Below, one piece after another: positions 19,665 to 25,782 of a DNA stretch of 39,284 nucleotides. The position numbers were made by a program, and so were the translations under genes. Source of the stretch: Prochlorococcus sp. HOT208_60m_813G15. Its GTDB lineage: Bacteria; Cyanobacteriota; Cyanobacteriia; PCC-6307; Cyanobiaceae. Each line of letters opens with the position of its first letter. Position 1 is the first letter of the stretch. The stretch covers positions 1 to 39,284 of the forward strand of contig MWOS01000111.1 in NCBI GenBank assembly GCA_002026165.1, written 5' to 3'. Under the pieces are notes generated by a model that saw only the letters and a program-made list of their open reading frames with translations, made no database searches and was not told where the DNA came from.

Positions 19665-20855
19665 ATGAGTTTAAAAAAAAATATAAACGCTATTAAGAAA
19701 AATTATTCCCTAGGAATAATTGGAGGTGGTCAACTGGCATTGATGTTAACCGAGGCAGCAAAAAAAAGAGATTTAGAAGTATGTGTGCAAACAAAATCTT
19801 GTGATGATCCTGCTGGTTCAAAAGCAGATCATGTCATAGAAGCTGATCCTTTAAAGATAAGAGGTAACAAATCATTAATTAATGAGTGTGAAAAAATAAT
19901 TTTTGAAAATGAATGGATAAAAATTGATAAATTAAATTTAATTGGCAATAACGATATTTTTGTTCCAAGCCTTAATGCAATTAAGCCATTAGTAGATAGG
20001 TTTTCTCAAAAAAAATTAATAGATAGAATGAATTGCCCCTGTCCAAAATGGATAAGTATTGAAGATTTTAAAAATCTCTCGGATGAGGAAATCAAAAATT
20101 GGACTTTTCCTCTAATGGCAAAATCAAATAAAGGTGGATATGACGGTAAAGGGAACAAAAAAATAAAGACAAAAGAAGATTTAGATTCTTTTTTAACAGA
20201 GAATAATTCTGATGAATGGTTAATAGAAGAATGGATAGAGTATGAAAAAGAACTGGCTCTTGTTGGTTCGAGAGATAGGGCCGGCAAGATAAGATTCTTT
20301 CCAATAGTTGAGACGTTCCAATTAAACCATGTTTGTGATTGGGTTCTTGCACCTGGAACAAATGAATATGATTTGAACTTATTTGCAATAAATATTTTCT
20401 CTTCAATAGTCAATGAACTTAATTACGTTGGAGTTTTAGCTATTGAATTCTTCTATGGAGATAATGGTCTTTTAATTAATGAAATAGCTCCTAGAACACA
20501 TAACTCAGCACATTTCTCTATTGAAGCTTGCACTTCAAGTCAATTTGATCAATATGTTTGCATTTCTTCTGGGATAATGCCACCTGAAATTAAGATGAAC
20601 TATGAAGGTGCAATTATGATAAATCTACTGGGGTTAAAAAAGAATTTCCCAATCTCAATGGAAACCAGAATTAAAATGTTATCTGAAATTGAGGGTTCTA
20701 ATATTCATTGTTATGGCAAATCTCGCGAAATTCTGGGAAGAAAAATGGCTCACATCACATTTTTATTAAATGGTAAAACGCATTCAGAAAGATATGATGA
20801 AGCTCAAATTTTATTAACTATGGTAAGAGACATTTGGCCATCTCCAAATGCATAA
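19665..20855 (+). CDS. purK: 5-(carboxyamino)imidazole ribonucleotide synthase
   Basis: PurK is the ATP-grasp enzyme that carboxylates AIR in purine synthesis. The 396-residue protein opens with the pre-ATP-grasp IIGGGQLALMLTEAA, has the ATP-grasp segment MAKSNKGGYDGKGNK, EWIEYEKELALVGSRD, and the C-terminal INEIAPRTHNSAHFSIEAC. Length is normal. The 6S RNA gene follows directly on the same strand, an arrangement conserved in cyanobacteria, and the 6S promoter probably overlaps the purK 3' end. Confidence 0.96.
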   Translation: MSLKKNINAIKKNYSLGIIGGGQLALMLTEAAKKRDLEVCVQTKSCDDPAGSKADHVIEADPLKIRGNKSLINECEKIIFENEWIKIDKLNLIGNNDIFVPSLNAIKPLVDRFSQKKLIDRMNCPCPKWISIEDFKNLSDEEIKNWTFPLMAKSNKGGYDGKGNKKIKTKEDLDSFLTENNSDEWLIEEWIEYEKELALVGSRDRAGKIRFFPIVETFQLNHVCDWVLAPGTNEYDLNLFAINIFSSIVNELNYVGVLAIEFFYGDNGLLINEIAPRTHNSAHFSIEACTSSQFDQYVCISSGIMPPEIKMNYEGAIMINLLGLKKNFPISMETRIKMLSEIEGSNIHCYGKSREILGRKMAHITFLLNGKTHSERYDEAQILLTMVRDIWPSPNA

Positions 20856-20875
20856 AAAAATAAGTTAGAGTTAGA

Positions 20876-21056
20876 TTACTGGATCTTTGGTTAAGTTCTT
20901 CTTTATGTGCTCTGATCTGACTCTCTTTCGACATGAGGAGACTGTCGTGATGCGGTAGTAAACCGATCTTGTAATCGGAAACGAAAGCCCACTTTGAATC
21001 CTCTTCTGGCATTTCCAGGTCGATGCAGCAGAGAACTGACGGGGATCCGGTGTTAC
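20876..21056 (+). ncRNA. ssaA: 6S RNA (ssaA / Yfr7)
   Basis: The 181 bases after purK carry no convincing ORF and fold as 6S RNA. The ends pair (CTGGATC at 20879-20885 with GATCCGG at 21044-21050), then GTTAAGTTCTT near 20890 pairs with AGAGAACTGAC near 21030, giving a closing stem. Inner pairing such as CCGATC...GATCGG-type arms around 20973-20990 brackets a central bubble. Position behind purK in the same orientation is the known location of cyanobacterial ssaA. 6S RNA binds sigma-70-type RNA polymerase holoenzyme. Exact ends are estimates. Confidence 0.85.
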
Positions 21057-21067
21057 CTATCAAAATG

Positions 21068-21086
21068 CCTGCTAAAACAGGTTTTT
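21068..21086 (+). terminator. Rho-independent terminator after 6S RNA
   Basis: CCTG-CTAAAA-CAGG followed by five T. The stem is short (4 bp, extendable by an A-T pair) but correctly placed just after the 6S 3' end. Confidence 0.5.
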
Positions 21087-21164
21087 GGTAGGTATTTTAT
21101 TTTTTTGGAATAACTGAGCTGTTTTTATTCTCTATCAGTGTAAATAATTTATTTGCCAAAATAC

Positions 21165-21194
21165 TTGACGATCCATTTCTAATATACTTATATT
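21165..21194 (+). promoter_or_regulatory. Sigma-70 promoter of the first DUF1651 operon
   Basis: The -35 is TTGACG (21165-21170), followed by an 18-base spacer and the -10 TATATT (21189-21194). The same arrangement (TTGACG, 17 bases, TATATT) occurs before the second DUF1651 gene. Confidence 0.65.
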
Positions 21195-21197
21195 TAT

Positions 21198-21211
21198 AGT
21201 ACACATGTATT
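21198..21211 (+). promoter_or_regulatory. LexA-box-like operator overlapping the transcription start
   Basis: AGTACACATGTATT lies 4 bases after the -10. It differs at one position from the cyanobacterial LexA-box consensus RGTACNNNDGTWCB (recalled from literature on cyanobacterial SOS genes). A repressor bound here would cover the transcription start. Confidence 0.5.
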
Positions 21212-21219
21212 ACTAAGTT

Positions 21220-21519
21220 ATGACTTTAGGAGGAGCTAATGTTTGGACTAATTTTTCTTACGGTTATCGTAATGAGTCCCCAAGTGGTTGGTTGCTTAGC
21301 CCAGAACGCAACAGATTAATTTTATTTATAAGGAATAAAAAATCTCCAAGAAATAGTATGAGAATTTTTGCTCATACATATTATGCAAATGATCTTGGTG
21401 AGCCAATGGCAATTAAATCATCCACTCAAATGTATTTGGATAATGCTTGGGATAAATGGCATGACCTTCAATTAGAAGGTTGGACTTTTGAAGAACTTGA
21501 ATTACCTGAATCTGTATGA
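21220..21519 (+). CDS. DUF1651 family protein, copy 1
   Basis: The 99-residue protein belongs to the small DUF1651 family of marine picocyanobacteria. Its core is PSGWLLSP, LILFIR, then YYANDLGEPMAIKSS and AWDKWHDLQLEGW. Function is unknown. The ATG at 21220 has no SD. An AGGAGG lies inside the gene and serves a different frame (see the 26-codon ORF at 21239). The frame-0 N-terminus before P-S-G-W-L is poorly conserved against copy 2, so the true start or even the meaning of residues 1-20 is uncertain. The stop overlaps the next gene's ATG (ATGA). It is the first gene of a three-gene unit. Confidence 0.75.
   Translation: MTLGGANVWTNFSYGYRNESPSGWLLSPERNRLILFIRNKKSPRNSMRIFAHTYYANDLGEPMAIKSSTQMYLDNAWDKWHDLQLEGWTFEELELPESV
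21239..21319 (+). CDS. Overlapping 26-codon ORF, lipoprotein-signal-like peptide (copy 1)
   Basis: In the +1 frame of the DUF1651 gene, AGGAGG (21228-21233) is followed after five bases by ATG at 21239. The 26-residue product begins MFGLIFLTVIVMSPQVVGC and stops seven residues after that cysteine. It has a continuous hydrophobic core and a V-V-G-C sequence resembling a lipobox. The same ORF, same length, same offset and same SD context occurs in the second DUF1651 gene, with only conservative changes. Either it is a real membrane-anchored or lipid-modified micropeptide or a leader peptide affecting DUF1651 translation. Confidence 0.5.
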   Translation: MFGLIFLTVIVMSPQVVGCLAQNATD

Positions 21520-21656
21520 CTAACTTAAATCCAATCAAAAAGAAATTATCAAAAGTAGATAGAAAGATATCTATGCAAGACCCATCAAAATTATTAGCAG
21601 AATTTTTTAATGGTGTTGTCATTGAACTTGATGAAGAATATAAATATGACTCATAA
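21516..21656 (+). CDS. Small protein, 46 residues, unknown
   Basis: It begins MTNLNPIKKKLSKVDRKI with a basic amphipathic N-terminus and ends in an acidic LDEEYKYDS tail. No known domain is visible. The ATG overlaps the DUF1651 stop (ATGA), and its last bases overlap the next gene's start, so it is the middle gene of a translationally coupled trio. Confidence 0.65.
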   Translation: MTNLNPIKKKLSKVDRKISMQDPSKLLAEFFNGVVIELDEEYKYDS

Positions 21657-21798
21657 AGAATTGATAGATCAAGTTTCCGCAAATTTATTTAAACAAACTG
21701 GAAAGTTAGAAAGCAGAAGATCTTGGTTGGCAATGAGAAATTATCTTGAACAATTAGATATCGAACAACTTAAATCCATGCTTAAGGACCACGGATGA
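21646..21798 (+). CDS. Small helical protein, 50 residues, unknown
   Basis: The product MTHKELIDQVSANLFKQTG... is charged and predicted mostly helical, with LESRRSWLAMRNYLEQLD in the middle. I chose the ATG at 21646 because it overlaps the preceding stop; an upstream in-frame ATG at 21610 would lie deep inside the previous gene. Third gene of the DUF1651 copy 1 operon. Function unknown. Confidence 0.65.
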   Translation: MTHKELIDQVSANLFKQTGKLESRRSWLAMRNYLEQLDIEQLKSMLKDHG

Positions 21799-21808
21799 TT
21801 TAACAACT

Positions 21809-21922
21809 TTATTTAGTTTTTATTTTTTTCTTAATTCTCAGAAAACCGTAAGTTGCAAAGCCAACCAAAAACATATCCAAGTAAATATGCCAAATAGGAA
21901 AAATCTGGTGTATTAATTTCAT
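21809..21922 (-). CDS. Single-helix membrane peptide, 37 residues
   Basis: MKLIHQIFPIWHIYLDMFLV then GFATYGFLRI and a lysine-rich tail: one transmembrane helix with a cytoplasmic positive end. Its ATG overlaps the stop of the ligase-like gene (TAATG), so it is probably coupled to it. Function unknown. Confidence 0.6.
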   Translation of the reverse strand: MKLIHQIFPIWHIYLDMFLVGFATYGFLRIKKKIKTK

Positions 21923-22671
21923 TATCGTTTTATTGCCACTTGCCAATAAGGATAATCTAAATTTGATTTTTCTCTAATCAATTGTAATTTTCTAGAATTT
22001 ATTTTTACTACTATTCCATCTGTTGGATATTTACTAAAAAGCTTCCCTTCTAGCCATTGTTTTCTAAAAACTTCAACTTGGCTCGTAAAGTTGCATGAAA
22101 TATCCTGAGGGATCGTGAAGCCAAGCTTTGAAAGACTTTTTTTGGACTCATGTTGGTTAAGTTTTGAATTAAGTATTTGAAATGCGCAGAAGCTAAGACT
22201 TTCAGGAAATCCTTCTTTAGCTCTTAGAAATCCAGAAGCGATTCTCTGGGAGATATTTGGAATTTGGTTGGGTGCATATAATTCACCTCTAACTTGAAGA
22301 ACTCCTCGTAAAGGGAGATTATTGGGAATTTCTTGGACTTTAATGAGTTTACTAGTAACGTCTTCTCCTTTTCTTGAAATTGCTTTCTCCAAGATTCCAT
22401 CCCTATATTGCAAAGCAACAGCACAACCATCAATTTTTGGTTCAATTAATAATCTGGTATCTACTAATAATCCTTTCAAAAATTCATCTATTGAATCCTT
22501 CTCTAATGAAGGTAAAACTAGTTTATTTTTCTTTTTAAAGTAATCACAATTGGGGTTTTTTCTTAATAAATTTTTTTCAAGTTGGTCGAACTGCTTATCA
22601 GAGATTAAAGCATTACCATTTCTATAATTATCGTCATACCATTCAATTCGTTCTTCTAAATAATTCTTCAT
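21922..22671 (-). CDS. Stand-alone NAD+-dependent DNA ligase adenylation domain (LigA-like, short)
   Basis: The 249-residue protein matches only the N-terminal part of LigA. It has an Ia-like NMN-binding segment (Y12..Y16, ISDKQFDQLEKNLL), motif I EPKIDG with the adenylated lysine K79, RGE at 128-130, and motif IV DGIVVKIN near 219. It ends at YWQVAIKR, where full LigA would read W-A-I-A-Y-K-F and continue into the OB fold. The zinc finger, HhH and BRCT domains (about 350-400 residues) are absent and no continuation follows. It may be a self-adenylating enzyme acting on another partner, a nicked-substrate factor, or a relic. It sits in an operon with tiny membrane proteins. Confidence 0.85.
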   Translation of the reverse strand: MKNYLEERIEWYDDNYRNGNALISDKQFDQLEKNLLRKNPNCDYFKKKNKLVLPSLEKDSIDEFLKGLLVDTRLLIEPKIDGCAVALQYRDGILEKAISRKGEDVTSKLIKVQEIPNNLPLRGVLQVRGELYAPNQIPNISQRIASGFLRAKEGFPESLSFCAFQILNSKLNQHESKKSLSKLGFTIPQDISCNFTSQVEVFRKQWLEGKLFSKYPTDGIVVKINSRKLQLIREKSNLDYPYWQVAIKR

Positions 22672-22878
22672 TTAATACGATGGCTTAAGTTTTTGGCTAG
22701 GTATCCAACTTGGTTGATCTATAATCCATTTTTCTCTATCTTCATATTTAACAGTCCATAAAAGATATGAAGAAATTTCTTTTAGAGTTATGCCAACCAA
22801 ATATCTTGTTTTTGGACTTATTGATATAAATCCAAATAATAATATTAATAAAATAAGTTTAAATATACCTTTAATCAT
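22672..22878 (-). CDS. Small membrane protein, 68 residues
   Basis: One hydrophobic N-terminal helix (IFKLILLILLFGFISI, about 4-19) is followed by a Trp- and Lys-rich soluble tail. It abuts the ligase-like gene directly (stop TAA then ATG with no gap). No family recognised. Confidence 0.6.
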   Translation of the reverse strand: MIKGIFKLILLILLFGFISISPKTRYLVGITLKEISSYLLWTVKYEDREKWIIDQPSWIPSQKLKPSY

Positions 22879-22907
22879 TTAAAACTCAGCGTAATTTTGC
22901 AAACTTT

Positions 22908-23165
22908 TTAATTAATGCAATTCTTATAACCTTCAATCTTTGCTAGTTCATCAATGTTCAAACCTGTTTCCTCTAGTAAAGTTTCTTCTATATCGTCCTT
23001 ATTAAATTTAGTTAAAGCTCCTTTAGTAGAGAAATTAATACATTGGTTTTTGTATTTTGCTTCTTTGATAATAGGAGATAAATAAAAACCAAACAAGATA
23101 ATAAAAGCTCCATAGGTTACAACTTTTCTATGGTTTTTCCACCATTCATAAAATTTATTGGACAC
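22908..23165 (-). CDS. Small membrane protein, 85 residues, unknown
   Basis: The basic N-terminus (YEWWKNHRK) is followed by one transmembrane helix (VVTYGAFIILFGFYLSPII, about 15-33) and a soluble tail with two cysteines (QC, NC) and an acidic helix. It is the likely first gene of the minus-strand unit leading into the ligase-like gene. A weak promoter TTGACA (23206-23201) plus AATAGT with a 17-base spacer lies upstream. Function unknown. Confidence 0.65.
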   Translation of the reverse strand: MSNKFYEWWKNHRKVVTYGAFIILFGFYLSPIIKEAKYKNQCINFSTKGALTKFNKDDIEETLLEETGLNIDELAKIEGYKNCIN

Positions 23166-23249
23166 GAAAAATAAATCACTATTTTCTATTTTAAATAAAC
23201 TGTCAACAAATTACTTTAGTAATTAAAGGATTGGTTAATTTATTGTTTT

Positions 23250-23471
23250 TTAATTAATAGATTTAAGCCAAGAATAATATCTTGATTTTCTAATCCTTTG
23301 CTCTTTCGAGACTAGTCTATCCGCAGATTCTAGGGGTGATTCTCCTTTCTCAACTTTAGTAGTGATTGATATACCAAAACCTTTTGCTTCAATTTTCGCA
23401 ATGCCACCTTCTAAAAAAAATAGAAAAGACCAACCTTTATTCCATCCTAAATAAAAGGGATTTCTATACAT
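23250..23471 (-). CDS. Conserved-looking small protein, 73 residues, unknown
   Basis: It begins MYRNPFYLGWNKGWSFLFFLEG with aromatic residues, then a glycine-rich strand region and a basic C-terminus. It has no clear transmembrane helix and no recognised domain. The frame is free of rare-codon or compositional anomalies. Confidence 0.6.
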   Translation of the reverse strand: MYRNPFYLGWNKGWSFLFFLEGGIAKIEAKGFGISITTKVEKGESPLESADRLVSKEQRIRKSRYYSWLKSIN

Positions 23472-23559
23472 TTTATTTTTATGGGTCTATTCTTTAATGA
23501 TATTTCCCTTTTGAAAGCGTTACTTGTATATCCTATTACCAAATAAGAAGTTTCCGGCG

Positions 23560-23578
23560 ATTATTTCTGAGAAATAAT
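23560..23578. repeat. Perfect 9-bp inverted repeat upstream of DUF1651 copy 2
   Basis: ATTATTTCT-G-AGAAATAAT. It lies 33 bases upstream of the -35 and could be an operator or a fold-back terminator; nothing in the sequence decides this. Confidence 0.35.
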
Positions 23579-23610
23579 TTTGGTATTTAAATAATGACCT
23601 GGACGAATAC

Positions 23611-23639
23611 TTGACGTTTATTAGTAGTACATTTATATT
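23611..23639 (+). promoter_or_regulatory. Sigma-70 promoter of the second DUF1651 operon
   Basis: The -35 TTGACG (23611-23616), a 17-base spacer and -10 TATATT (23634-23639). It is nearly the same as the promoter of copy 1. Confidence 0.65.
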
Positions 23640-23642
23640 AAT

Positions 23643-23656
23643 AGTACAACTGTATT
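23643..23656 (+). promoter_or_regulatory. LexA-box-like operator, copy 2
   Basis: AGTACAACTGTATT lies 3 bases after the -10. As in copy 1, it has a single mismatch to the recalled consensus RGTACNNNDGTWCB. The position relative to promoter and ATG is the same as in copy 1. Confidence 0.5.
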
Positions 23657-23662
23657 ATATGA

Positions 23663-23953
23663 ATGACATCAGGAGTAGCTAATGTTCGGACTATTTTTTA
23701 TCGTGGCAGCCTTATTGACCCCCCAACTGGCTGGTTGTTTAACAAAAAAAGTGGTTTATTAATTTTTTTTGAGAGTTATAAGAAATCTTTATCTAATAAT
23801 TTAAAAGTTTATACTCACCTTTTCTATGCAAATGAATTAGGTGAACCAGCCCAACTTAAGAATTCAAGACTACATTCTATTGAGTGTGCTTGTGAAACAT
23901 GGGATGAATTAGTTTCAGGTGGTTGGCAAATTGTTACTAGTAAATTCCACTAA
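23663..23953 (+). CDS. DUF1651 family protein, copy 2
   Basis: The 96-residue paralogue of the protein at 21220 has PTGWLFNKK, LLIFFESYKK, LFYANELGEPAQLKNS and ACETWDELVSGGW. Frame-0 residues 4-20 differ radically from copy 1, whereas the overlapping +1 frame is conservative. The ATG at 23663 lies 6 bases after the LexA-like box with no SD. Followed after 2 bases by the 77-residue gene. Function unknown. Confidence 0.75.
   Translation: MTSGVANVRTIFYRGSLIDPPTGWLFNKKSGLLIFFESYKKSLSNNLKVYTHLFYANELGEPAQLKNSRLHSIECACETWDELVSGGWQIVTSKFH
23682..23762 (+). CDS. Overlapping 26-codon ORF, lipoprotein-signal-like peptide (copy 2)
   Basis: In the +1 frame of DUF1651 copy 2, AGGAG (23671-23675) precedes ATG at 23682. 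The product begins MFGLFFIVAALLTPQLAGC, with a perfect L-A-G-C lipobox, then LTKKVVY and stop. It matches the copy 1 peptide in length and in 10 of its first 20 residues, and every other position in that stretch is a conservative replacement. Placement inside the DUF1651 gene is identical (+19). Confidence 0.5.
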   Translation: MFGLFFIVAALLTPQLAGCLTKKVVY

Positions 23954-23955
23954 TC

Positions 23956-24189
23956 ATGATTAGGGTAGATCCGTCAAAATGGGAATATCTAAAAGAATCT
24001 ACTCTAAAACGAAAACGTACAAAGATTTGTATTACTTGCAGTCACTTTCGCTACAGCACTACAGAAACTTTTGCTACTGTTTTGATATGTCCAAGATACG
24101 AAAAACGTATACCACAGGGTGATCATTTACTTAAAGGTTGTGAGTCTTGGCAAAAAAATAGGATTATATTTTCTCCTGAAGCATCTTAA
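23956..24189 (+). CDS. Small Cys-rich protein, 77 residues, possible metal binding
   Basis: The protein has C-I-T-C near residue 25-28 and two further cysteines (LICPRYEKR, KGCESW), which could form a C-x2-C...C...C metal site. The rest is basic and polar with no membrane segment. It follows DUF1651 copy 2 with a 2-base gap and is probably its operon partner. No family assigned. Confidence 0.65.
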   Translation: MIRVDPSKWEYLKESTLKRKRTKICITCSHFRYSTTETFATVLICPRYEKRIPQGDHLLKGCESWQKNRIIFSPEAS

Positions 24190-24257
24190 TCGTTATCTAA
24201 TTAAACTTTTTTTAAGTACAGGTATTTAATTATGTAAACAAAGCATTATTTTATACA

Positions 24258-24279
24258 ACTTAAAAAAAACTTTTTAAGT
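24258..24279 (+). terminator. Hairpin between the DUF1651 copy 2 operon and the next small gene
   Basis: ACTTAAAAA-AAAC-TTTTTAAGT is a perfect 9-bp inverted repeat, with all but two pairs A-T. It may end the upstream operon or sit in the 5' leader of the 33-residue gene. Confidence 0.35.
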
Positions 24280-24291
24280 AACTTGAGGATT

Positions 24292-24393
24292 ATGATTCAA
24301 TTTTACTTTTCTATATTTCTATTAATAGTGCTAACATTTTTTGCACTTTTATTAGATGCACCAGAATTGGCTTCTTTAATTCAAACATTTTAG
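24292..24393 (+). CDS. Single-helix membrane peptide, 33 residues
   Basis: It begins MIQFYFSIFLLIVLTFFALL and ends DAPELASLIQTF. One transmembrane helix is clear. A TTGAGG SD lies 5 bases before the ATG, and a hairpin terminator follows the stop, so this is a convincing gene. It resembles photosystem or NDH small subunits only in general character. Confidence 0.6.
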   Translation: MIQFYFSIFLLIVLTFFALLLDAPELASLIQTF

Positions 24394-24400
24394 AAAATAA

Positions 24401-24430
24401 TAAATCAGCATTTTTACTGATTTACTTTCT
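24401..24430 (+). terminator. Terminator after the 33-residue gene
   Basis: TAAATCAG-CATTTTTA-CTGATTTA, a perfect 8-bp inverted repeat, followed by CTTTCTTT. Confidence 0.5.
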
Positions 24431-24475
24431 TTATAAGTAAGGCGTAAGTTTAATTTGTTGAATCGGAGGGATCTA

Positions 24476-24517
24476 ATGATTGACAGTCCACCAGAGGATT
24501 TAGATTATAAAATTTAA
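24476..24517 (+). CDS. 13-codon ORF with strong SD, or an sRNA
   Basis: GGAGGG lies 5 bases before ATG at 24476. The product is MIDSPPEDLDYKI. A perfect terminator follows 26 bases after the stop. The whole unit is shorter than 150 bases, so it could be a micropeptide mRNA or a small RNA carrying a ribosome-binding decoy. Confidence 0.35.
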   Translation: MIDSPPEDLDYKI

Positions 24518-24543
24518 AACTAGATAAAACTTATGCTAAATCT

Positions 24544-24579
24544 GGAATGAATCTTATGTTTGGGATTCATTCCTTTTTT
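24544..24579 (+). terminator. Strong Rho-independent terminator
   Basis: GGAATGAATC (24544-24553) pairs perfectly with GATTCATTCC (24564-24573), followed by six T. Confidence 0.8.
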
Positions 24580-24684
24580 ATTCTTTTGAGAGTACGAAAT
24601 TATGAATATAAAATTATTAATGTAAAAAATTTGTTGAAATTAAAATTATTTGATGCCAAAGACTCCTCTAAATAGTAGCTAACT

Positions 24685-24867
24685 TTACCTGAATCCAAAA
24701 CCAGTTTTTTGTTCATTCTTTTCTTCCCATTCATTCATAATTAGTTTAAGTAAACTTTTAACTTCTAAATTAGAAGCATCAGTATCTTCTTGAAGATTTA
24801 TGCAAATGTTTTTTATTTCCTCATAAGCATTATCAATTAATATTGTTTTTTGATCTGGATTAGCCAT
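24685..24867 (-). CDS. Small acidic protein, 60 residues, unknown
   Basis: The sequence MANPDQKTILIDNAYEEIKN... is soluble, helical and acidic, with LEVKSLLKLIMNEWEEKNEQ in the second half. It lies 6 bases downstream of a membrane-protein gene on the same strand. No family recognised. Confidence 0.55.
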   Translation of the reverse strand: MANPDQKTILIDNAYEEIKNICINLQEDTDASNLEVKSLLKLIMNEWEEKNEQKTGFGFR

Positions 24868-24873
24868 AAAGTT

Positions 24874-25071
24874 TTAAAAAGCTCCATTACAGTTAAACCC
24901 ACTGCAATTAATAACTCTAAAAATATTCATCACAAAGTTGTGGAATCTTTCATCATAAAAAAATGCCCAAGTTGTAAATATAGCAAAACCAGAGACAGCA
25001 AAAGCAGCATATTGGAGCCAATGTATTCCAAAGCTGTCTAATCCATTTTTATCAAAGTCAGAGTTACTCAA
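24874..25071 (-). CDS. Small membrane protein, 65 residues
   Basis: An acidic N-terminus (SNSDFDKNGLDSFG) precedes one transmembrane helix (LQYAAFAVSGFAIFTTWAFF, about 19-38) and a C-terminal part with two cysteines. It forms a two-gene unit with the 60-residue gene downstream. Confidence 0.6.
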   Translation of the reverse strand: MSNSDFDKNGLDSFGIHWLQYAAFAVSGFAIFTTWAFFYDERFHNFVMNIFRVINCSGFNCNGAF

Positions 25072-25165
25072 TTTCTTTTTTATTTATAATAAAAATTTTT
25101 TTTTTAAAAGGAGAGTTTGTTTTGAACGAGAGATATCTTTTTTAAGTCCTTAATATATTGATAGT

Positions 25166-25420
25166 TTAAATAAAACCAGGTATTATCCACCCAAAAAGAC
25201 CGTAGTTTATTATTAAAGCTAAAAAACCAATCATAGCTAATCTGCCATTAGTTATTTCTGCATTTTTCCAAAATTTACCCATATAATTTTTAATTTTTTT
25301 CGAATCCTTATCCATCAAATAATTTGGTTCAAAAGGTTCTTGTAACCTTTTGATGGCATATAGGGAAAATTGAATTGTAATTGCGATGATAACAACTATA
25401 AAACTAGTAAGAGCATCCAT
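25166..25420 (-). CDS. High-light-inducible protein (HLIP), CAB-like
   Basis: HLIPs bind chlorophyll and carotenoid in thylakoids and protect photosystems under stress. The 84-residue protein has an N-terminal hydrophobic segment (FIVVIIAITIQFSLYAI, 7-23) and the diagnostic E-x-x-N-G-R-x-A-M-I-G-F motif (E55-F66) followed by a helix ending GLFGWIIPGFI. The extra N-terminal helix makes it one of the longer HLIPs. Which hli number is not decidable. Confidence 0.88.
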   Translation of the reverse strand: MDALTSFIVVIIAITIQFSLYAIKRLQEPFEPNYLMDKDSKKIKNYMGKFWKNAEITNGRLAMIGFLALIINYGLFGWIIPGFI

Positions 25421-25782
25421 TTTTAGATTTCATATGTGATCGAATTAGTAAGCCAAAGAGTAAATGACGTTTGTATGTAACAAACAACTTCTTATTTCTG
25501 CTTTGTTAACAGAGGAAACCCTAACTTGAATTATTAAAGAATGTAACATATTTAAAAAAAAATTAGTATGAAATCTTACTTTTTCTTTGGATTTCACATT
25601 TTTAAAGACTTAAATGTCGCATATATGTGTCAGTTATATTTAATGAGTAGTCTTAATTGAATTACAGAACAAGATTTGAAGTCTTTTTTCTCCAAAACTG
25701 ATGAATCATTGAAAAATTTTTTAATAAGAGTAGTACATTTTCAATGTTATTTATTTAAAATATATTTAATAACTAGAAATTA
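25421..25782. other. 362-base stretch without a supported gene
   Basis: This is mostly AT-rich sequence upstream of the HLIP gene and downstream of the 39-residue gene at 25783. Visible elements are GTTTG/CAAAC around 25469-25486 and GAAATC/GATTTC at about 25570-25595 (short hairpins). A 30-codon ORF at 25568-25660 (+) has no SD. The hli promoter should lie in the first 100 bases, but no box is clear. Confidence 0.4.

Noticed and set aside
20006..20413. Two long minus-strand ORFs inside purK
   Set aside because: Shadows of the purK coding sequence; no recognisable domain and no start signals.
20818..21063. 81-codon minus-strand ORF across the 6S RNA
   Set aside because: The region folds as 6S RNA in the expected location behind purK; the ORF overlaps the purK end and has no coding signature.
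23741..23762. A AAA AAA stretch at the end of the copy 2 hidden ORF as a -1 frameshift site into DUF1651
   Set aside because: Copy 1 has no slippery run at the same place, and the fusion would lose the conserved G-W-L of DUF1651, so programmed frameshifting is unlikely to be the shared mechanism.
25568..25660. 30-codon plus-strand ORF (MKSYFFFGFHIFKDLN...)
   Set aside because: No SD, no terminator, and it lies in a low-complexity AT-rich gap; not enough support to list as a gene.
25726..25745. AGTACATTTTCAATGTT as a third LexA-like box
   Set aside because: The half-sites are too far apart for the consensus spacing and no promoter or gene start is adjacent.
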